A stretch of DNA of 36,523 nt from Burkholderia arboris. Lineage in GTDB: Bacteria > Pseudomonadota > Gammaproteobacteria > Burkholderiales > Burkholderiaceae. Below, in pieces: positions 8,568 to 17,517 of the stretch (position 1 is its first letter; every line of letters begins with the position of its first letter). The notes under the pieces are model-generated. The model did not search any database. It saw nothing but the letters and a program-made list of their open reading frames with translations, and was not told where the DNA came from. The translations under genes and the position numbers were made by a program. The stretch is taken from the NCBI RefSeq assembly GCF_902499125.1, contig NZ_CABVPX010000052.1:1-36523 (forward strand), read 5' to 3'.

Positions 8568-9110
8568 TTACAGCGCGCCGCCTTGTGCCGACGCGGAGCC
8601 CTTCACGCCGACCGATGCACCGCCCTTCACGGCGTTCGTCGTGCCTTCGAGCGCTTCGCCGGCCTTCGCCTTCGTGCCGCCCGCCACGTCGCCCGCCGTC
8701 GACACGGCACCCTGTGCATGGCTCTTCGCCGAGCCGGAGACATGCTTCACGTGCGCCTTTGTCGAGTGGACGGCCGATGCCGCCGCATCCTTCGTCGTGC
8801 CGGCTGCCGAGCCGACCGCCTGCGTCGCACCGCCGACCGCATTGCCCGCTGCCGAGCCCACGCCGCCGACCGTCTTGCCGACGCCGTTCAGCGCGCCGCC
8901 AACGGCGTTGCCTGCGCCCGAACCCGAGCCCGCCGCATTCGCGCCAGCGCCCGCCTGCACGCCCACGCCGCCGCCGAGCAGCGGCGTCTGGACCTGTGCG
9001 CCGACGCCTGCGGCACCCTGGGCACCCGTCTGGGCCGTCTGTGCAAATGCAGCCGAAGTCGCCATCGCCGTCAGAGCGGCACCCAGCAGAATCGTACGAA
9101 TCTTGTTCAT
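8568..9110 (-). CDS. Secreted Gly/Ala-rich low-complexity protein
   Basis: The 180-residue protein has a Sec signal peptide ending in AFA-Q (cleavage after residue 23). The mature chain is almost entirely Gly, Ala, Ser, Thr, Val and Asn. Its first half has loose glycine-rich repeats of the GNAVGGA and VGSAAG type; its second half is richer in Lys and His. No enzymatic motif is present. Such chains occur in periplasmic or cell-envelope proteins of Burkholderia, but the function is not known to me. The ATG at 9110 was chosen over the ATG at 9116 because GGGGAGA ends 6 bases before it. A very good terminator follows, and the gene appears to be transcribed alone. Confidence 0.75.
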   Translation of the reverse strand: MNKIRTILLGAALTAMATSAAFAQTAQTGAQGAAGVGAQVQTPLLGGGVGVQAGAGANAAGSGSGAGNAVGGALNGVGKTVGGVGSAAGNAVGGATQAVGSAAGTTKDAAASAVHSTKAHVKHVSGSAKSHAQGAVSTAGDVAGGTKAKAGEALEGTTNAVKGGASVGVKGSASAQGGAL

Positions 9111-9423
9111 GGTCATTCTCCCCAAAGACGTTGTTGCTGCGGGCCGCCTTCTGCGGCTTGTCGCATGCCTCGCCGCGACGTGCGGCAGGTGGAGCTAATG
9201 TAGCGGCGCCGGCACGCAAAACAGTCGAATTGCGGGGACTGTTACTTCCGTTGCAAATGCTGACGATTGACTCACACTGTTTGACAATCGGAGGCTTGCA
9301 GCAGGATGGCTCGCGTATTTGACGGTGAACCGGCGCGAACCCGGCAGCATGGAACGCAAGCAGCACCGCGATCGCGACGGGCACGCCCGCCGAGCGTCGG
9401 GAGACAGGCGCAGGGTCACGCGG
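9111..9423. other. Intergenic stretch, probable promoter region
   Basis: No convincing gene. This roughly 310-base interval is locally less GC-rich around 9230-9300 and should hold the promoter of the minus-strand secreted-protein gene. TTGTCA-like and TTGCAA-like hexamers exist on the minus strand there, but I could not pair one with a good -10 box. Confidence 0.35.
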
Positions 9424-9792
9424 CTAGCAGGGAAACCGGCCGCTTTTATAAGCATCCCAAAGGATATGTTCGGGCCAGTTGCCAGGGCGGCCCGACAACC
9501 GGTTCCTCGCGATCAGCTCGATGTCGTCCGACACGCAGGCCGCCACACCGGCATGACCCGATGCACGGAACGCCAGCCTGTATGCCTTTTCCCGCAGCGC
9601 GTCCACCGACTGCTTGTCGATCGCCGCGGCCGGATCGCCGTCGATTGCATCGAACGCCGCCATCCACTGCGTATCGAACGGCTCGGCATCGCGACGCTCC
9701 AGCGCGGTATCGCCATCGACGTCGCCGAGGCAATCGAAAAAGCCCGGCGCCGACAGCGCGGCGTCCAGTTCGAGCAGGTGTGCGTTCGTCAT
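9424..9792 (-). CDS. Small hypothetical protein
   Basis: The 122-residue product from the ATG at 9792 (ribosome binding site GAAGGGA) is acidic at first and ends in a basic, aromatic tail. It has no signal peptide or membrane segment. The sequence is well ordered, with regular hydrophobic spacing such as ELDAALSAPGFFDCLG near the start, and looks like a real small cytoplasmic protein, but I do not recognise a family. It lies just downstream of the gamma-glutamyltranspeptidase gene in the same orientation, separated by a long hairpin, so it could be co-transcribed by read-through. Confidence 0.6.
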   Translation of the reverse strand: MTNAHLLELDAALSAPGFFDCLGDVDGDTALERRDAEPFDTQWMAAFDAIDGDPAAAIDKQSVDALREKAYRLAFRASGHAGVAACVSDDIELIARNRLSGRPGNWPEHILWDAYKSGRFPC

Positions 9793-9810
9793 TGCCGTCC
9801 CTTCAAGCAA

Positions 9811-9847
9811 TACGGCCCCGACTGCCCGTCGGCAGATCGGGGCCGTA
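9811..9847 (-). terminator. Long hairpin between the gamma-glutamyltranspeptidase gene and the next gene
   Basis: TACGGCCCCGA (9811-9821) pairs with TCGGGGCCGTA (9837-9847), and an inner CTGCC/GGCAG stem is separated by one unpaired A. The 16-bp stem starts 15 bases past the stop of the minus-strand gene. It has no clear T run, so it may be an attenuating or mRNA-protecting hairpin. Confidence 0.55.
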
Positions 9848-9861
9848 CGTGTTCCGTCCGT

Positions 9862-11847
9862 TTACGGCCGGAACGTATCGCCGAGCACGACGCCTTCGCG
9901 ACGCGGATCGGTGCCGCCCTGCAACACGGGCGACTGGCCGGCCGTCACGCGCATCACCGTGTTGACGCCGCTCGCCTGCGCGGACGTCGACACCTTGTGC
10001 CCAAGCGCGAGCAGCCCCGTGATCAGCGGATCGTTCGCACCGTTGTTCGCCGTGTTGACGTTCGGATGCTCGCCGCCGACCGTGGTCGTCGGGCTGTTGC
10101 TCGCGCCGAAATCGACGAGCCCCGCGGACTGCTGCGCGTCGAGGCCCCAGTCGAGCGCGCCGACGAGCGTCTTGACCACGTATTGCGGAATCGTGCCGCC
10201 GCCCGGCGAACCCGTCGCCATCACGAAGTCGCCGCGCGAGCCGTCGGCAGCCTGCCCGAACACGATCGTCGGCGCCATCGAGCTGCGCGGCCGCTTGCCC
10301 GGCTGCAGCCGGTTCGCCACCGGATTGCCGGACGTGTCGACCGGGTTCGCGGAAAAGTCGGTCAGCTGGTTGTTCAGCAGGAAGCCGTTGGTCATGTGGA
10401 ACGAGCCCATGCTCGACTCGACCGTCGTCGTCGCGCTCAGCACGTTGCCGTCGCCGTCGACGATCGTGAACTGGTTCGTGCCATGCTCGATCAGCGTCGT
10501 GTCGACGCCGAGCGGCACCGCACCGAGATTGCCGGGCTGCGCGGTGCCCATGCTCCTGGTCGTGTCGATCAGCGCCGCGCGCGATTTCAGGTACGGCTTG
10601 TTCAGCAGCGTGTCCCACGTACCGCCCGGCAGCGGCACGAAATCCGTATCGGCCACGTACTTGTCGCGGTCGGCATACGCGAGCCGTTCCGCCTCGGTGA
10701 CGAGGTGCACGCCCGCGACGGTCGGCTTGCCGCCTTCGAGATCGATCGCCGTCGGCTTCAGCGACTTCAGGTCGTAATTCTCGAGAATGCCGAGCGCCGA
10801 TGCGACCGCGATGCCGCCCGACGACGGCGGCGGCATCCCGCAGACCCAGTAGCTGCGATAGGTCGTGCACACGGGATCGCGGCGCTTCGCCTGATACGCG
10901 GCCAGATCCGCGACGGTCGTCTTGCCCGGCGTGAGCGTCGAGCCGTCCGCGCCCTTCGTCACCGCGATCTTCGCGACGATGTCCTGCGCGATCTGCCCGG
11001 TGTACAGCGCATTCGCGCCCGATTGCGCCATCAGCGTCAGTGTATGTGCGTACGCGGGATTCTTCAGCACGGTGCCGAGCGTCTTCGGCGAACCGTCGGC
11101 GTTCAGGAAGTACGCGGCGGCCTCGGGGTCGCGCTTCAGGTTCGGCGCGTTCGAGGCGATCGCGTCGGCAAGCCGGCCGCCGATCGGGAAACCGTTGGTC
11201 GCGAGCGCGATCGCATCACCGAACAGGTTCTGCCACGGCAGGCGGCCATGATCCTGCTGCAGCGCCTCGATGAGCCGCGGCACGCCGATCGTGCCGATCG
11301 AGCGGCCGCTCGCGCGCGCGTTCGGCAGCGGCGCCGAATGGTCGGTCGTGTCGTCGACGTAGCGCAGGTAGTTCTCCGTCGCGGCGGCCGGCGCGGTTTC
11401 GCGGCCGTCGTATGCCTGCACCGTCTTGCTGCGCGCATCGTAGTAGAGCAGCACGCCGCCCGACCCGAGCCCCGTCGCCTCGGGCACCGTCAGGCCCAGC
11501 ACGGCCTGCACGGCGACCGCCGCGTCGGCAGCCGTGCCGCCCTTCTTCAGCACCGCGCAACCGGCTGCGCTCGCATACGCGTTCGACGTGGCCACCAGGT
11601 ACGTTTTCGCATAGACGGGCTTCATCCCGGTGCGATAGCCCGACGACGCTTCCGGCAGCGACGGATCGCCCGGCTGGTTCGAGCCCACCACGACCGTCGC
11701 GCCGCTGTTGTCGACCGCGAGGCAGCTCGCATCGGTGGAAGGTGTCGTCGTGCGGCCCGCTTCGTTCTCGACGTCGCCGCCGCATGCGGTCAACAGGGCG
11801 GCCGCGAGCAACGCGGACGCATACGGAAAAATCGCTGTTCTGTTCAT
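9862..11847 (-). CDS. ggt: Gamma-glutamyltranspeptidase, lipoprotein form
   Basis: The 661-residue precursor cleaves gamma-glutamyl bonds, for example in glutathione, and transfers or hydrolyses the gamma-glutamyl group. It has a lipoprotein signal with LTAC, so C22 would be anchored in a membrane. The large-subunit region carries GLGSGGVLLYYD and DGRETAP. The self-cleavage site and catalytic nucleophile is T457 in HGTNQFTIVD, followed by the small-subunit motifs NVLSATTTVES, LLNNQLTDFS and SPGGGTIPQ. Length and motif order are normal for the family. The ATG at 11847 was chosen because it starts the signal peptide. A lipoprotein anchor is less common than a free periplasmic enzyme. The upstream neighbour is a LysR regulator on the same strand. 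Confidence 0.9.
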   Translation of the reverse strand: MNRTAIFPYASALLAAALLTACGGDVENEAGRTTTPSTDASCLAVDNSGATVVVGSNQPGDPSLPEASSGYRTGMKPVYAKTYLVATSNAYASAAGCAVLKKGGTAADAAVAVQAVLGLTVPEATGLGSGGVLLYYDARSKTVQAYDGRETAPAAATENYLRYVDDTTDHSAPLPNARASGRSIGTIGVPRLIEALQQDHGRLPWQNLFGDAIALATNGFPIGGRLADAIASNAPNLKRDPEAAAYFLNADGSPKTLGTVLKNPAYAHTLTLMAQSGANALYTGQIAQDIVAKIAVTKGADGSTLTPGKTTVADLAAYQAKRRDPVCTTYRSYWVCGMPPPSSGGIAVASALGILENYDLKSLKPTAIDLEGGKPTVAGVHLVTEAERLAYADRDKYVADTDFVPLPGGTWDTLLNKPYLKSRAALIDTTRSMGTAQPGNLGAVPLGVDTTLIEHGTNQFTIVDGDGNVLSATTTVESSMGSFHMTNGFLLNNQLTDFSANPVDTSGNPVANRLQPGKRPRSSMAPTIVFGQAADGSRGDFVMATGSPGGGTIPQYVVKTLVGALDWGLDAQQSAGLVDFGASNSPTTTVGGEHPNVNTANNGANDPLITGLLALGHKVSTSAQASGVNTVMRVTAGQSPVLQGGTDPRREGVVLGDTFRP

Positions 11848-12064
11848 TGTCTGCCGATGTTCTTGTAGGTCGTTGCGATGGACTTCACGTTGCCTGCAAC
11901 CCCCTCGGTGCACGGGCAACGCGTTCGATAGTCCCATGAACAAAATTTTTTCCGCAATAAGGGTATGACGTAATGCAGCCGGACGTTGCACGCGCAACAT
12001 CACCGGACCGGCCTGCGGATTCGCTGCTGCATGGCATCGCGATCAGGCAATGCGACCGGTGTCG

Positions 12065-13021
12065 CTACGTTGCCGCACGGCGGCGCTTGCCGGCTGCCTT
12101 GCCGCCAGGCGCGAATCCGCGCTCCATCGTTTCGATCGCCTCCGAGAAAAAATCCAGAAACATCGTCATCGCGACGGTCGCGCTCATGTCCGCCCGTTGA
12201 TAGATGCAACTGAACGAGCGCGCGCCCGCATCGGCGAGCGGGGTCCACGCGAGCCGCCCGGCGGCGACATCGTCCGCGACGTTCTCTGCGATCAGGAAGC
12301 CGACCCCCGCACCTTCGGCCGCGAGGCGTCGCACCATCGACACCGAGCCCGTCTCGACCAGCGGCCGCACGGTGCGCGGTTGCCGCACATCGATCTGGTC
12401 GAACATCGCGCGCAGCTCCGTGTCGGGCGTCATCAGAATCAGCGGGTGCGCGAAGCAGTCGCGCATGCGCACCTTGCCGCCCGCCGATGCCAGCGGATGA
12501 CCGGGCGCCGTGACGACCCCCAGCGGCTGCGCGAACGCGCGCACCTCGACGACGCTCGCCGCCGTGCGCCGGCGCAGCGCATAGCCGATGTCGACCTCGC
12601 CCGTCTCGACCCAGCGCACGATGTTCTCGCCGTTGCCCGAGCGCACGCTGTACGTGACGCCCGGATAGCGCTGCAGCGCGGCGAGGATCGCGTCGGGCAC
12701 GAGCTTCTCGGCCGTCGATGCGGGCACGGCCAGGTTCACGTGCCCGCGCCGCAGCGCGCGCAGATCCTCGACCTGCGTCAGCGCGTTGTCGAAGTCGCGC
12801 TGGCCGCGCCGCACGGCCGCGATCACGATCTCGCCCGCAAGCGTCAGCTGCATGCCGCGCGGCAGCCGGTCGAACAGCGGCACGCCGACCTGCTCCTCCA
12901 GATTGCGGATCTGCTGGTGCACCGCCGCGGCGGTCAGGTGCAGCACGTCGGCCGCCTTGCGAATCGAGCCGCGCCTCGCGACTTCGTCGAAACAGCGGAA
13001 TGTCTGCGATATCGAACGCAT
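12065..13021 (-). CDS. LysR-family transcriptional regulator
   Basis: The 318-residue protein has the LysR winged helix-turn-helix in residues 5-62 (FDEVARRGSIRKAADVL, then TAAAVHQQIRNLEEQVG) and a substrate-binding effector domain after about residue 90. The ATG at 13021 has no clear Shine-Dalgarno; a TTG at 13057 is possible but adds residues before the usual N-terminus. It is transcribed divergently from the arylsulfotransferase-like and permease genes, which by the usual LysR logic are its probable targets. An inverted repeat in the shared region may be the operator. The C-terminal tail is strongly basic. Confidence 0.88.
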   Translation of the reverse strand: MRSISQTFRCFDEVARRGSIRKAADVLHLTAAAVHQQIRNLEEQVGVPLFDRLPRGMQLTLAGEIVIAAVRRGQRDFDNALTQVEDLRALRRGHVNLAVPASTAEKLVPDAILAALQRYPGVTYSVRSGNGENIVRWVETGEVDIGYALRRRTAASVVEVRAFAQPLGVVTAPGHPLASAGGKVRMRDCFAHPLILMTPDTELRAMFDQIDVRQPRTVRPLVETGSVSMVRRLAAEGAGVGFLIAENVADDVAAGRLAWTPLADAGARSFSCIYQRADMSATVAMTMFLDFFSEAIETMERGFAPGGKAAGKRRRAAT

Positions 13022-13062
13022 GGGGGTACCGTTAGATTTTTCCGAACAGGCCGTCAAGAATA

Positions 13063-13087
13063 ATCCGATTTTACCGACGCGCCGGAT
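13063..13087. promoter_or_regulatory. Candidate LysR operator in the divergent promoter region
   Basis: ATCCG (13063-13067) and CGGAT (13083-13087) form an inverted repeat with a 15-base spacer between the LysR gene and the divergent sulfotransferase-like gene. The position suits a LysR activator site, but arms of 5 bases could arise by chance. Confidence 0.3.
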
Positions 13088-13135
13088 CGTCTAGATTCCG
13101 CTGCATCCCCGCATCCGATTCGAATGGAGACCGCA

Positions 13136-14248
13136 GTGACGACCGTCGACCAAATCACCCAGCGCCGCCGAGGCGTCGGCCTCATCGCCCACGATCCCGT
13201 GCTGTCCGCGGGCGGCTATACGCTCATCGCCCCGCAGACGGCCGACGGCAACGTCTACCTCGTCGGCATCGACGGCGAAGTCGCGCACCAGTGGAAAATG
13301 CCCGTCCGCCCCGGCCGCCACGCGGTCATCCTCGCGAACGGCAATCTCGGCTACAACGGCAACCACCCGCGCTCCGAATCGCGCTATGCGCCGTGGTCGA
13401 TGTGGCACGGCGGCGACTTCTACGAGGTCACGCCGCAAGGCGAAACCGTGTGGCGCCATGAGGATCCCGCGCATCACCACGACGCGCAGTGGCTGCCGAA
13501 CGGCAACCTGCTCTACGCCGCGTGCGAACCGGCCGACGCGGCGTTCGCGCAGCGCGTGCCGGGCGGCACCGCGCATGGCGAAGACGAAGTGATGTATACG
13601 GACGTGATCCGCGAAGTGAACCGCGCCGGCCAGATCGTGTGGGAATGGCACGCGCGCGACCATCTGCGGCCCGAGGATTTTCCGATCGCGGCAGGCTTCG
13701 GCCGCTATCACTGGCCGCTCGTCAACGGTCTCGCGGTCGATGCGAACGGCCGCGTGCTGATGAGCCTGCGCACGACGTCGGGGATCATTGCCGTGAACCG
13801 CGAAACCGGCCGCGTCGACCTGCGGATCGGACCGGACGTCGTGTCGCACCAGCATGCGCCGGTGCCGCTCGCGAACGGCAACATCCTCGCGTTCGACAAC
13901 GGCAATTTCCGCCACGGCGCGCACGTCGTATTCTCGCGCGTCGTGGAAATCGACCCGGCGACGCTACGCGTCGTGTGGTCGTATGCGGACGATGTCGTGA
14001 ACCTGTTCTACACGCCGTTCATGGGCAACGCGCAGCGCTTGCCGAACGGCAACACGCACGTCACCGAATCGTCGACGGGCCGGCTGTTCGAAGTGACGCC
14101 GGCCGGCGAGGTCGTGTGGGAATACGTGATCCCGTGGTTCGCCGAATACCCGGACGAAGCGGCGCGCAAGACCGGCCCGGGCCAGTTGAACAGCGTGTTC
14201 CAGACGTTCCGCTACAGCGCCGCGCAATTGCCCTGGCTGCGGGCCTGA
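13136..14248 (+). CDS. Arylsulfotransferase (ASST)-like beta-propeller protein
   Basis: The 370-residue protein belongs to the arylsulfotransferase-type propeller superfamily. Repeated blades carry ILANGN, LPNGNLLY, LANGNILAFDNGN and LPNGNTHVTE, each followed by a VVWEY- or IVWEW-type strand. Histidines near the repeat ends, such as HHHDAQW and HQHAP, could correspond to the catalytic His of ASST, but I cannot align them with certainty. There is no signal peptide, unlike the periplasmic E. coli enzyme. I chose the GTG at 13136 because GGAG lies 6 bases upstream; the ATG at 13124 overlaps that ribosome binding site. It probably forms an operon with the permease gene 58 bases downstream under the divergent LysR regulator. 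The exact substrate is unknown. Confidence 0.75.
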   Translation: MTTVDQITQRRRGVGLIAHDPVLSAGGYTLIAPQTADGNVYLVGIDGEVAHQWKMPVRPGRHAVILANGNLGYNGNHPRSESRYAPWSMWHGGDFYEVTPQGETVWRHEDPAHHHDAQWLPNGNLLYAACEPADAAFAQRVPGGTAHGEDEVMYTDVIREVNRAGQIVWEWHARDHLRPEDFPIAAGFGRYHWPLVNGLAVDANGRVLMSLRTTSGIIAVNRETGRVDLRIGPDVVSHQHAPVPLANGNILAFDNGNFRHGAHVVFSRVVEIDPATLRVVWSYADDVVNLFYTPFMGNAQRLPNGNTHVTESSTGRLFEVTPAGEVVWEYVIPWFAEYPDEAARKTGPGQLNSVFQTFRYSAAQLPWLRA

Positions 14249-14306
14249 CACGCCGTTCGCCGCCGGTTTCCGGCCGTTTTCGCCGTTCGCTTCCGAGGGG
14301 CCTGCC

Positions 14307-15662
14307 GTGCCGCACGATCCGATCTCTCCGCCCGTCGATGCCAAGCTGCCCGCGTGGCAGCTCGCGCTGTTCGGGCTGCAGCACGTGCTGTCGATGGCCG
14401 CGTCGCCGATCACGGCCGTCTTCCTGATCGCGAAGGTCCTCGCGCTGCCGGGCGACCTGACGGTCCAGCTGATCGGCGCGACGTTCTTCGCGTGCGGCAT
14501 CGGCACGCTGGCGCAATCGCTCGGCGCCGGCCCGATCGGCGCACGCCTGCCGTTCGTGATGGTGCCCGGCGGCGCTCCGACGATGCTGTTCGCGGGCATC
14601 GCCGCGCAATCGGGGCTGCCCACCGCAACCGGCGCCGCGCTGCTCGCCAGTGCGTTCTACTGGGTGCTGCTGCCCGTCTTCACGCGCTGCCTGCGGCTCT
14701 TTCCGCGCGTCGTCGTCGGCGCGATGCTGTTGCTCGTGTCGGTCAACCTGATCCGGATCTACGCGACGATCGTCGTCGGCCAGCCCGGCTCGGCCGACTT
14801 CGCACAGCCGCGCGCGCTCGGTCTCGCACTGGCGACGATCGTCGCCACCGTCGCCGCCGCCGGTGCATTCCGCGGCACGGCCGGACGCCTCGCCGTGCTG
14901 ATCGGGCTGGTGGCCGGCGCGACGCTCGGCTGGGCGCTCGACGCAATGCCGGCGCTCGCCGACGTGTGGCACGGACCGCTGTTCACGCATCCGGTGTGGC
15001 TGCCGTTCGGAATGCCGCGCTTCGACCTGCTCGCCGCGCTGCCGCTGCTGATCTTCACCGCGATCTCGATGGCCGAGGCCACCGCGCAGACGGTCGCCGT
15101 CGGCGAGACGTGCGGCAAGACGATCTCGCTGCCGCGCGACGTGCCGAAGACGATACGCGGCGACGCGCTGGCGTCGCTGGCCGGCGCGCTGTTCGGCACG
15201 CCGCTGATCGTGACCAGCGCAGAAAACATCGGCGTCGTGCAGACGACCGGCGTGCGCTCGCGCTACGTGACGGCCGCGGCCGGCGCAATCCTGATCGTCA
15301 TCGCGCTGTTCGCGCCGCTCGCGCGGCTTGCGTATGCGATTCCGGCCGCCGTGGTCGGCGGCACCGCGCTGGTCGTGTTCGCGATGATCGGCGTGATGGG
15401 CATCCGGCTGCTCGCAAGCGTCGACCTGCACGCACGCGCCAACCAGTACACGCTCGCGGCCGCGCTGGTGGTCGGCCTCGCGCCGATCCTGGTGCCGAAC
15501 CTGTATCGCCATTTCGGCGCACCCGTGCAGATCGTGCTCGGCAACGGCATGGCGGCCGGCACGCTCGCGGCCATCGCGACGCAACTGGCATTCGCCGCGC
15601 TCGCGCGGCTGAGCGGACGGGCGCACGGGGGCGCGGCCGCGGCACCTTCGCGCGACGCATAA
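14307..15662 (+). CDS. NCS2-family nucleobase:cation symporter
   Basis: The 451-residue membrane protein has about 12-14 hydrophobic segments. It shows the NCS2/NAT signatures: GLQHVLSM in TM1, the conserved Glu in SMAEATAQTVAVGE (TM8), and the substrate motif SAENIGVVQTTGVRSR (TM9-TM10). It should import a purine, pyrimidine or related ring compound with H+ or Na+. Translation starts at a GTG with GAGGGG 8 bases upstream. The gene follows the sulfotransferase-like gene and is probably co-regulated by the LysR protein. The substrate cannot be read from the sequence; a xanthine/uracil-type or sulfated aromatic ligand would be a guess. Confidence 0.9.
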   Translation: MPHDPISPPVDAKLPAWQLALFGLQHVLSMAASPITAVFLIAKVLALPGDLTVQLIGATFFACGIGTLAQSLGAGPIGARLPFVMVPGGAPTMLFAGIAAQSGLPTATGAALLASAFYWVLLPVFTRCLRLFPRVVVGAMLLLVSVNLIRIYATIVVGQPGSADFAQPRALGLALATIVATVAAAGAFRGTAGRLAVLIGLVAGATLGWALDAMPALADVWHGPLFTHPVWLPFGMPRFDLLAALPLLIFTAISMAEATAQTVAVGETCGKTISLPRDVPKTIRGDALASLAGALFGTPLIVTSAENIGVVQTTGVRSRYVTAAAGAILIVIALFAPLARLAYAIPAAVVGGTALVVFAMIGVMGIRLLASVDLHARANQYTLAAALVVGLAPILVPNLYRHFGAPVQIVLGNGMAAGTLAAIATQLAFAALARLSGRAHGGAAAAPSRDA

Positions 15663-15960
15663 CGGCAGCGGCAGGCAGCGCTGCTGCGCGACACGGGCAC
15701 GCCGCGCCCTGCTTGACGACGCCTGCGGTTCGGCCGACAATCGCCGCTCCCTCCTGGCGCGGGCACTCGATCCAGCCGGCGCGTGCGTCTCCTCGACGCC
15801 GCACCGGCTTCAGGTTTTCCAGTCCCGATCTCCGCGCCGCCGTGCACACGCACGCAAATCCGCCGGCTCAGCCGTGCACATTTACGCAGGTCTCGCCCCG
15901 AACGCCGGTTCATCGCCGCACGGTCGCGCTTTCGCCTGCCCATTCATTTCGGAGTCCATG

Positions 15961-16473
15961 ATGATGATTCGTTGTTCCAAGGCAGCCATGGTGCTCGCCA
16001 TGGCTTTCTTTGCATCGCTCGTCGCGTTCGGCAACATCACCGACTATGCGACGAATTTCGCATTCGTGCACCACGTGTTCCTGATGGACACCACCTTCCC
16101 GGGCAACGGGATCATGTATCGCGCGATCGGCACGACGTGGATCCATCACGCCGGCTACATCGGCATCATTTCGATGGAAACGCTGACGGCCGTGCTGTGC
16201 TGGATCGGCGGCATCCGGCTGCTGCGCGCACGGCGCGCCGACGATTCGGCGTTCCGGGCGGCCAAGGCGTGCGCGATCGCCGGCCTGACGCTCGGCTTCC
16301 TCACGTGGCAGGTCGCGTTCATGTCGGTCGGCGGCGAATGGTTCGGGATGTGGATGTCGAAGCAATGGAACGGCGTGCCGGATGCGTTCCGCTTCTTCAT
16401 CACGCTGTTGCTCGTGCTTGTTTACCTGACGATGAACAACGACGGCGTCGACGACACGCGTATCGCGCACTGA
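15961..16473 (+). CDS. DUF2165 small integral membrane protein
   Basis: The 170-residue protein has four hydrophobic segments (about residues 8-28, 56-80, 100-122 and 140-158), with HHVFLMDTTFPG in the first extracytoplasmic loop and the typical GGEWFGMWMSKQWNG before the last segment. This is the DUF2165 pattern; the function of the family is not known. Four ATGs lie close together; I prefer 15961 because GGAG ends 6 bases before it, although 15958 is also possible. About 300 bases between the permease stop and this gene hold no other gene I can support, so it probably has its own promoter. Confidence 0.85.
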   Translation: MMIRCSKAAMVLAMAFFASLVAFGNITDYATNFAFVHHVFLMDTTFPGNGIMYRAIGTTWIHHAGYIGIISMETLTAVLCWIGGIRLLRARRADDSAFRAAKACAIAGLTLGFLTWQVAFMSVGGEWFGMWMSKQWNGVPDAFRFFITLLLVLVYLTMNNDGVDDTRIAH

Positions 16474-16557
16474 CGCGCCGGTTGCGTCGGGGCGCACCGG
16501 CCGCCTGGACATCGGGAGACGATTGCCGGCGTCACCGTGTCCGGCTATAAATCGTGG

Positions 16558-17496
16558 ATGGACACGAATCGCTGGATTCACGACCCCGTCGGCGCGTTTC
16601 GCGCATGGCAGGAAACCGCCGCGACCGGCGCCGGCCACCGGCCGTTCGCGCCGCGTTCGGTCGTACAGCACGTCGCGATGTTCGAGCGGTTCCTGCGCCA
16701 CCTGGTCGCACACCGCGTGTCGCTGGCCACGTTCGGGCCCGACCAGGTCGCGGCTTTCCTCGCGGAACTCGACCGCACCTGCACGCCCGGCACGTCGACG
16801 CGCGTGCGCTATGCGAAGCTGATCGACCGGCTGAGCCGGCACCTGGTCGACACCGGCGTGCGGACGATCCATCCGGCCGGCCGGGCGACGCGCGATCTTG
16901 CATGGCCGGTCGGCGAGCCGGAGCCGTGCTACCTGCCGCCCGACGCCGACGCGGCGCTGCAGCGTCACGTCCAGCCTCGACCAGACGACACCTCGGCCGA
17001 CTGCCGGAATCGTGCGATCGTCGCGCTGCTGCTCGCGAGCGGCATCACGTCGGCCGAGATTCGGGCGATGCCCTGCGACGCGCCCGATCTCGACGCGCGG
17101 CCACCGGCGTTGTCCGTGCCGCGCGATCGCGCGCGGCCAGCGCGCCGGATCGAACTTGCCGGGTTCGTGCTGGCACCGCTCGCCGCATGGCGCGCGCATT
17201 CGGCAGACACGCGGGCATCGACGCTGCTGTTCCCCGCACCGCGCGGCGGTGGCGCGATGAACGACATGTTCCTGCTGCTGGTGGTACGCGACGCGCTGAA
17301 CGCAATCGGCTTCCACGCAGCGGACATGAGCCCGCGCGTGCTGCGCAACACGTATGCGCGCCGGCAATTGCTCGCCGGCCACGCGCATGCCGATGTCAGT
17401 GCGATGCTCGGTCTCGTCAGCACGCGAACGGTCACACGCATCCGGCAGACGCTGCCGCCCGATGCCGCCGCGGACCGCGCCGCACACGAGCGCTGA
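16558..17496 (+). CDS. Tyrosine-recombinase-like protein with lost catalytic residues
   Basis: The 312-residue protein has the two-domain layout of XerC/D-type tyrosine recombinases: an N-terminal SAM-like DNA-binding half (about 10-110) and a C-terminal catalytic-fold half. Aligned by eye with the family pattern, the first catalytic Arg of TGLR is T164 (SGITSAEIR), the box-II His of HxLRHT is R260, the LGH His is L286 (MLGLVS), and the nucleophilic Tyr position is I295. Only R263 of the canonical set remains. It should therefore not cut DNA but may still bind it. The frame is intact and free of stops. The start is uncertain because neither the ATG at 16558 nor the GTG at 16537 has a good ribosome binding site. 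No att-like direct repeats were seen. Confidence 0.7.
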   Translation: MDTNRWIHDPVGAFRAWQETAATGAGHRPFAPRSVVQHVAMFERFLRHLVAHRVSLATFGPDQVAAFLAELDRTCTPGTSTRVRYAKLIDRLSRHLVDTGVRTIHPAGRATRDLAWPVGEPEPCYLPPDADAALQRHVQPRPDDTSADCRNRAIVALLLASGITSAEIRAMPCDAPDLDARPPALSVPRDRARPARRIELAGFVLAPLAAWRAHSADTRASTLLFPAPRGGGAMNDMFLLLVVRDALNAIGFHAADMSPRVLRNTYARRQLLAGHAHADVSAMLGLVSTRTVTRIRQTLPPDAAADRAAHER

Positions 17497-17517
17497 CCGC
17501 ACGCCTTTTTCTGTCCG

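Noticed and set aside
9195..9455. Minus-strand 86-codon frame between the secreted protein gene and the next gene
   Set aside because: It overlaps the end of a better-supported gene, is Arg/Ser-rich and has no motif.
16537..17496. Functional integrase marking a genomic island
   Set aside because: The catalytic residues are missing, and no tRNA gene or att-like direct repeat was seen beside it.
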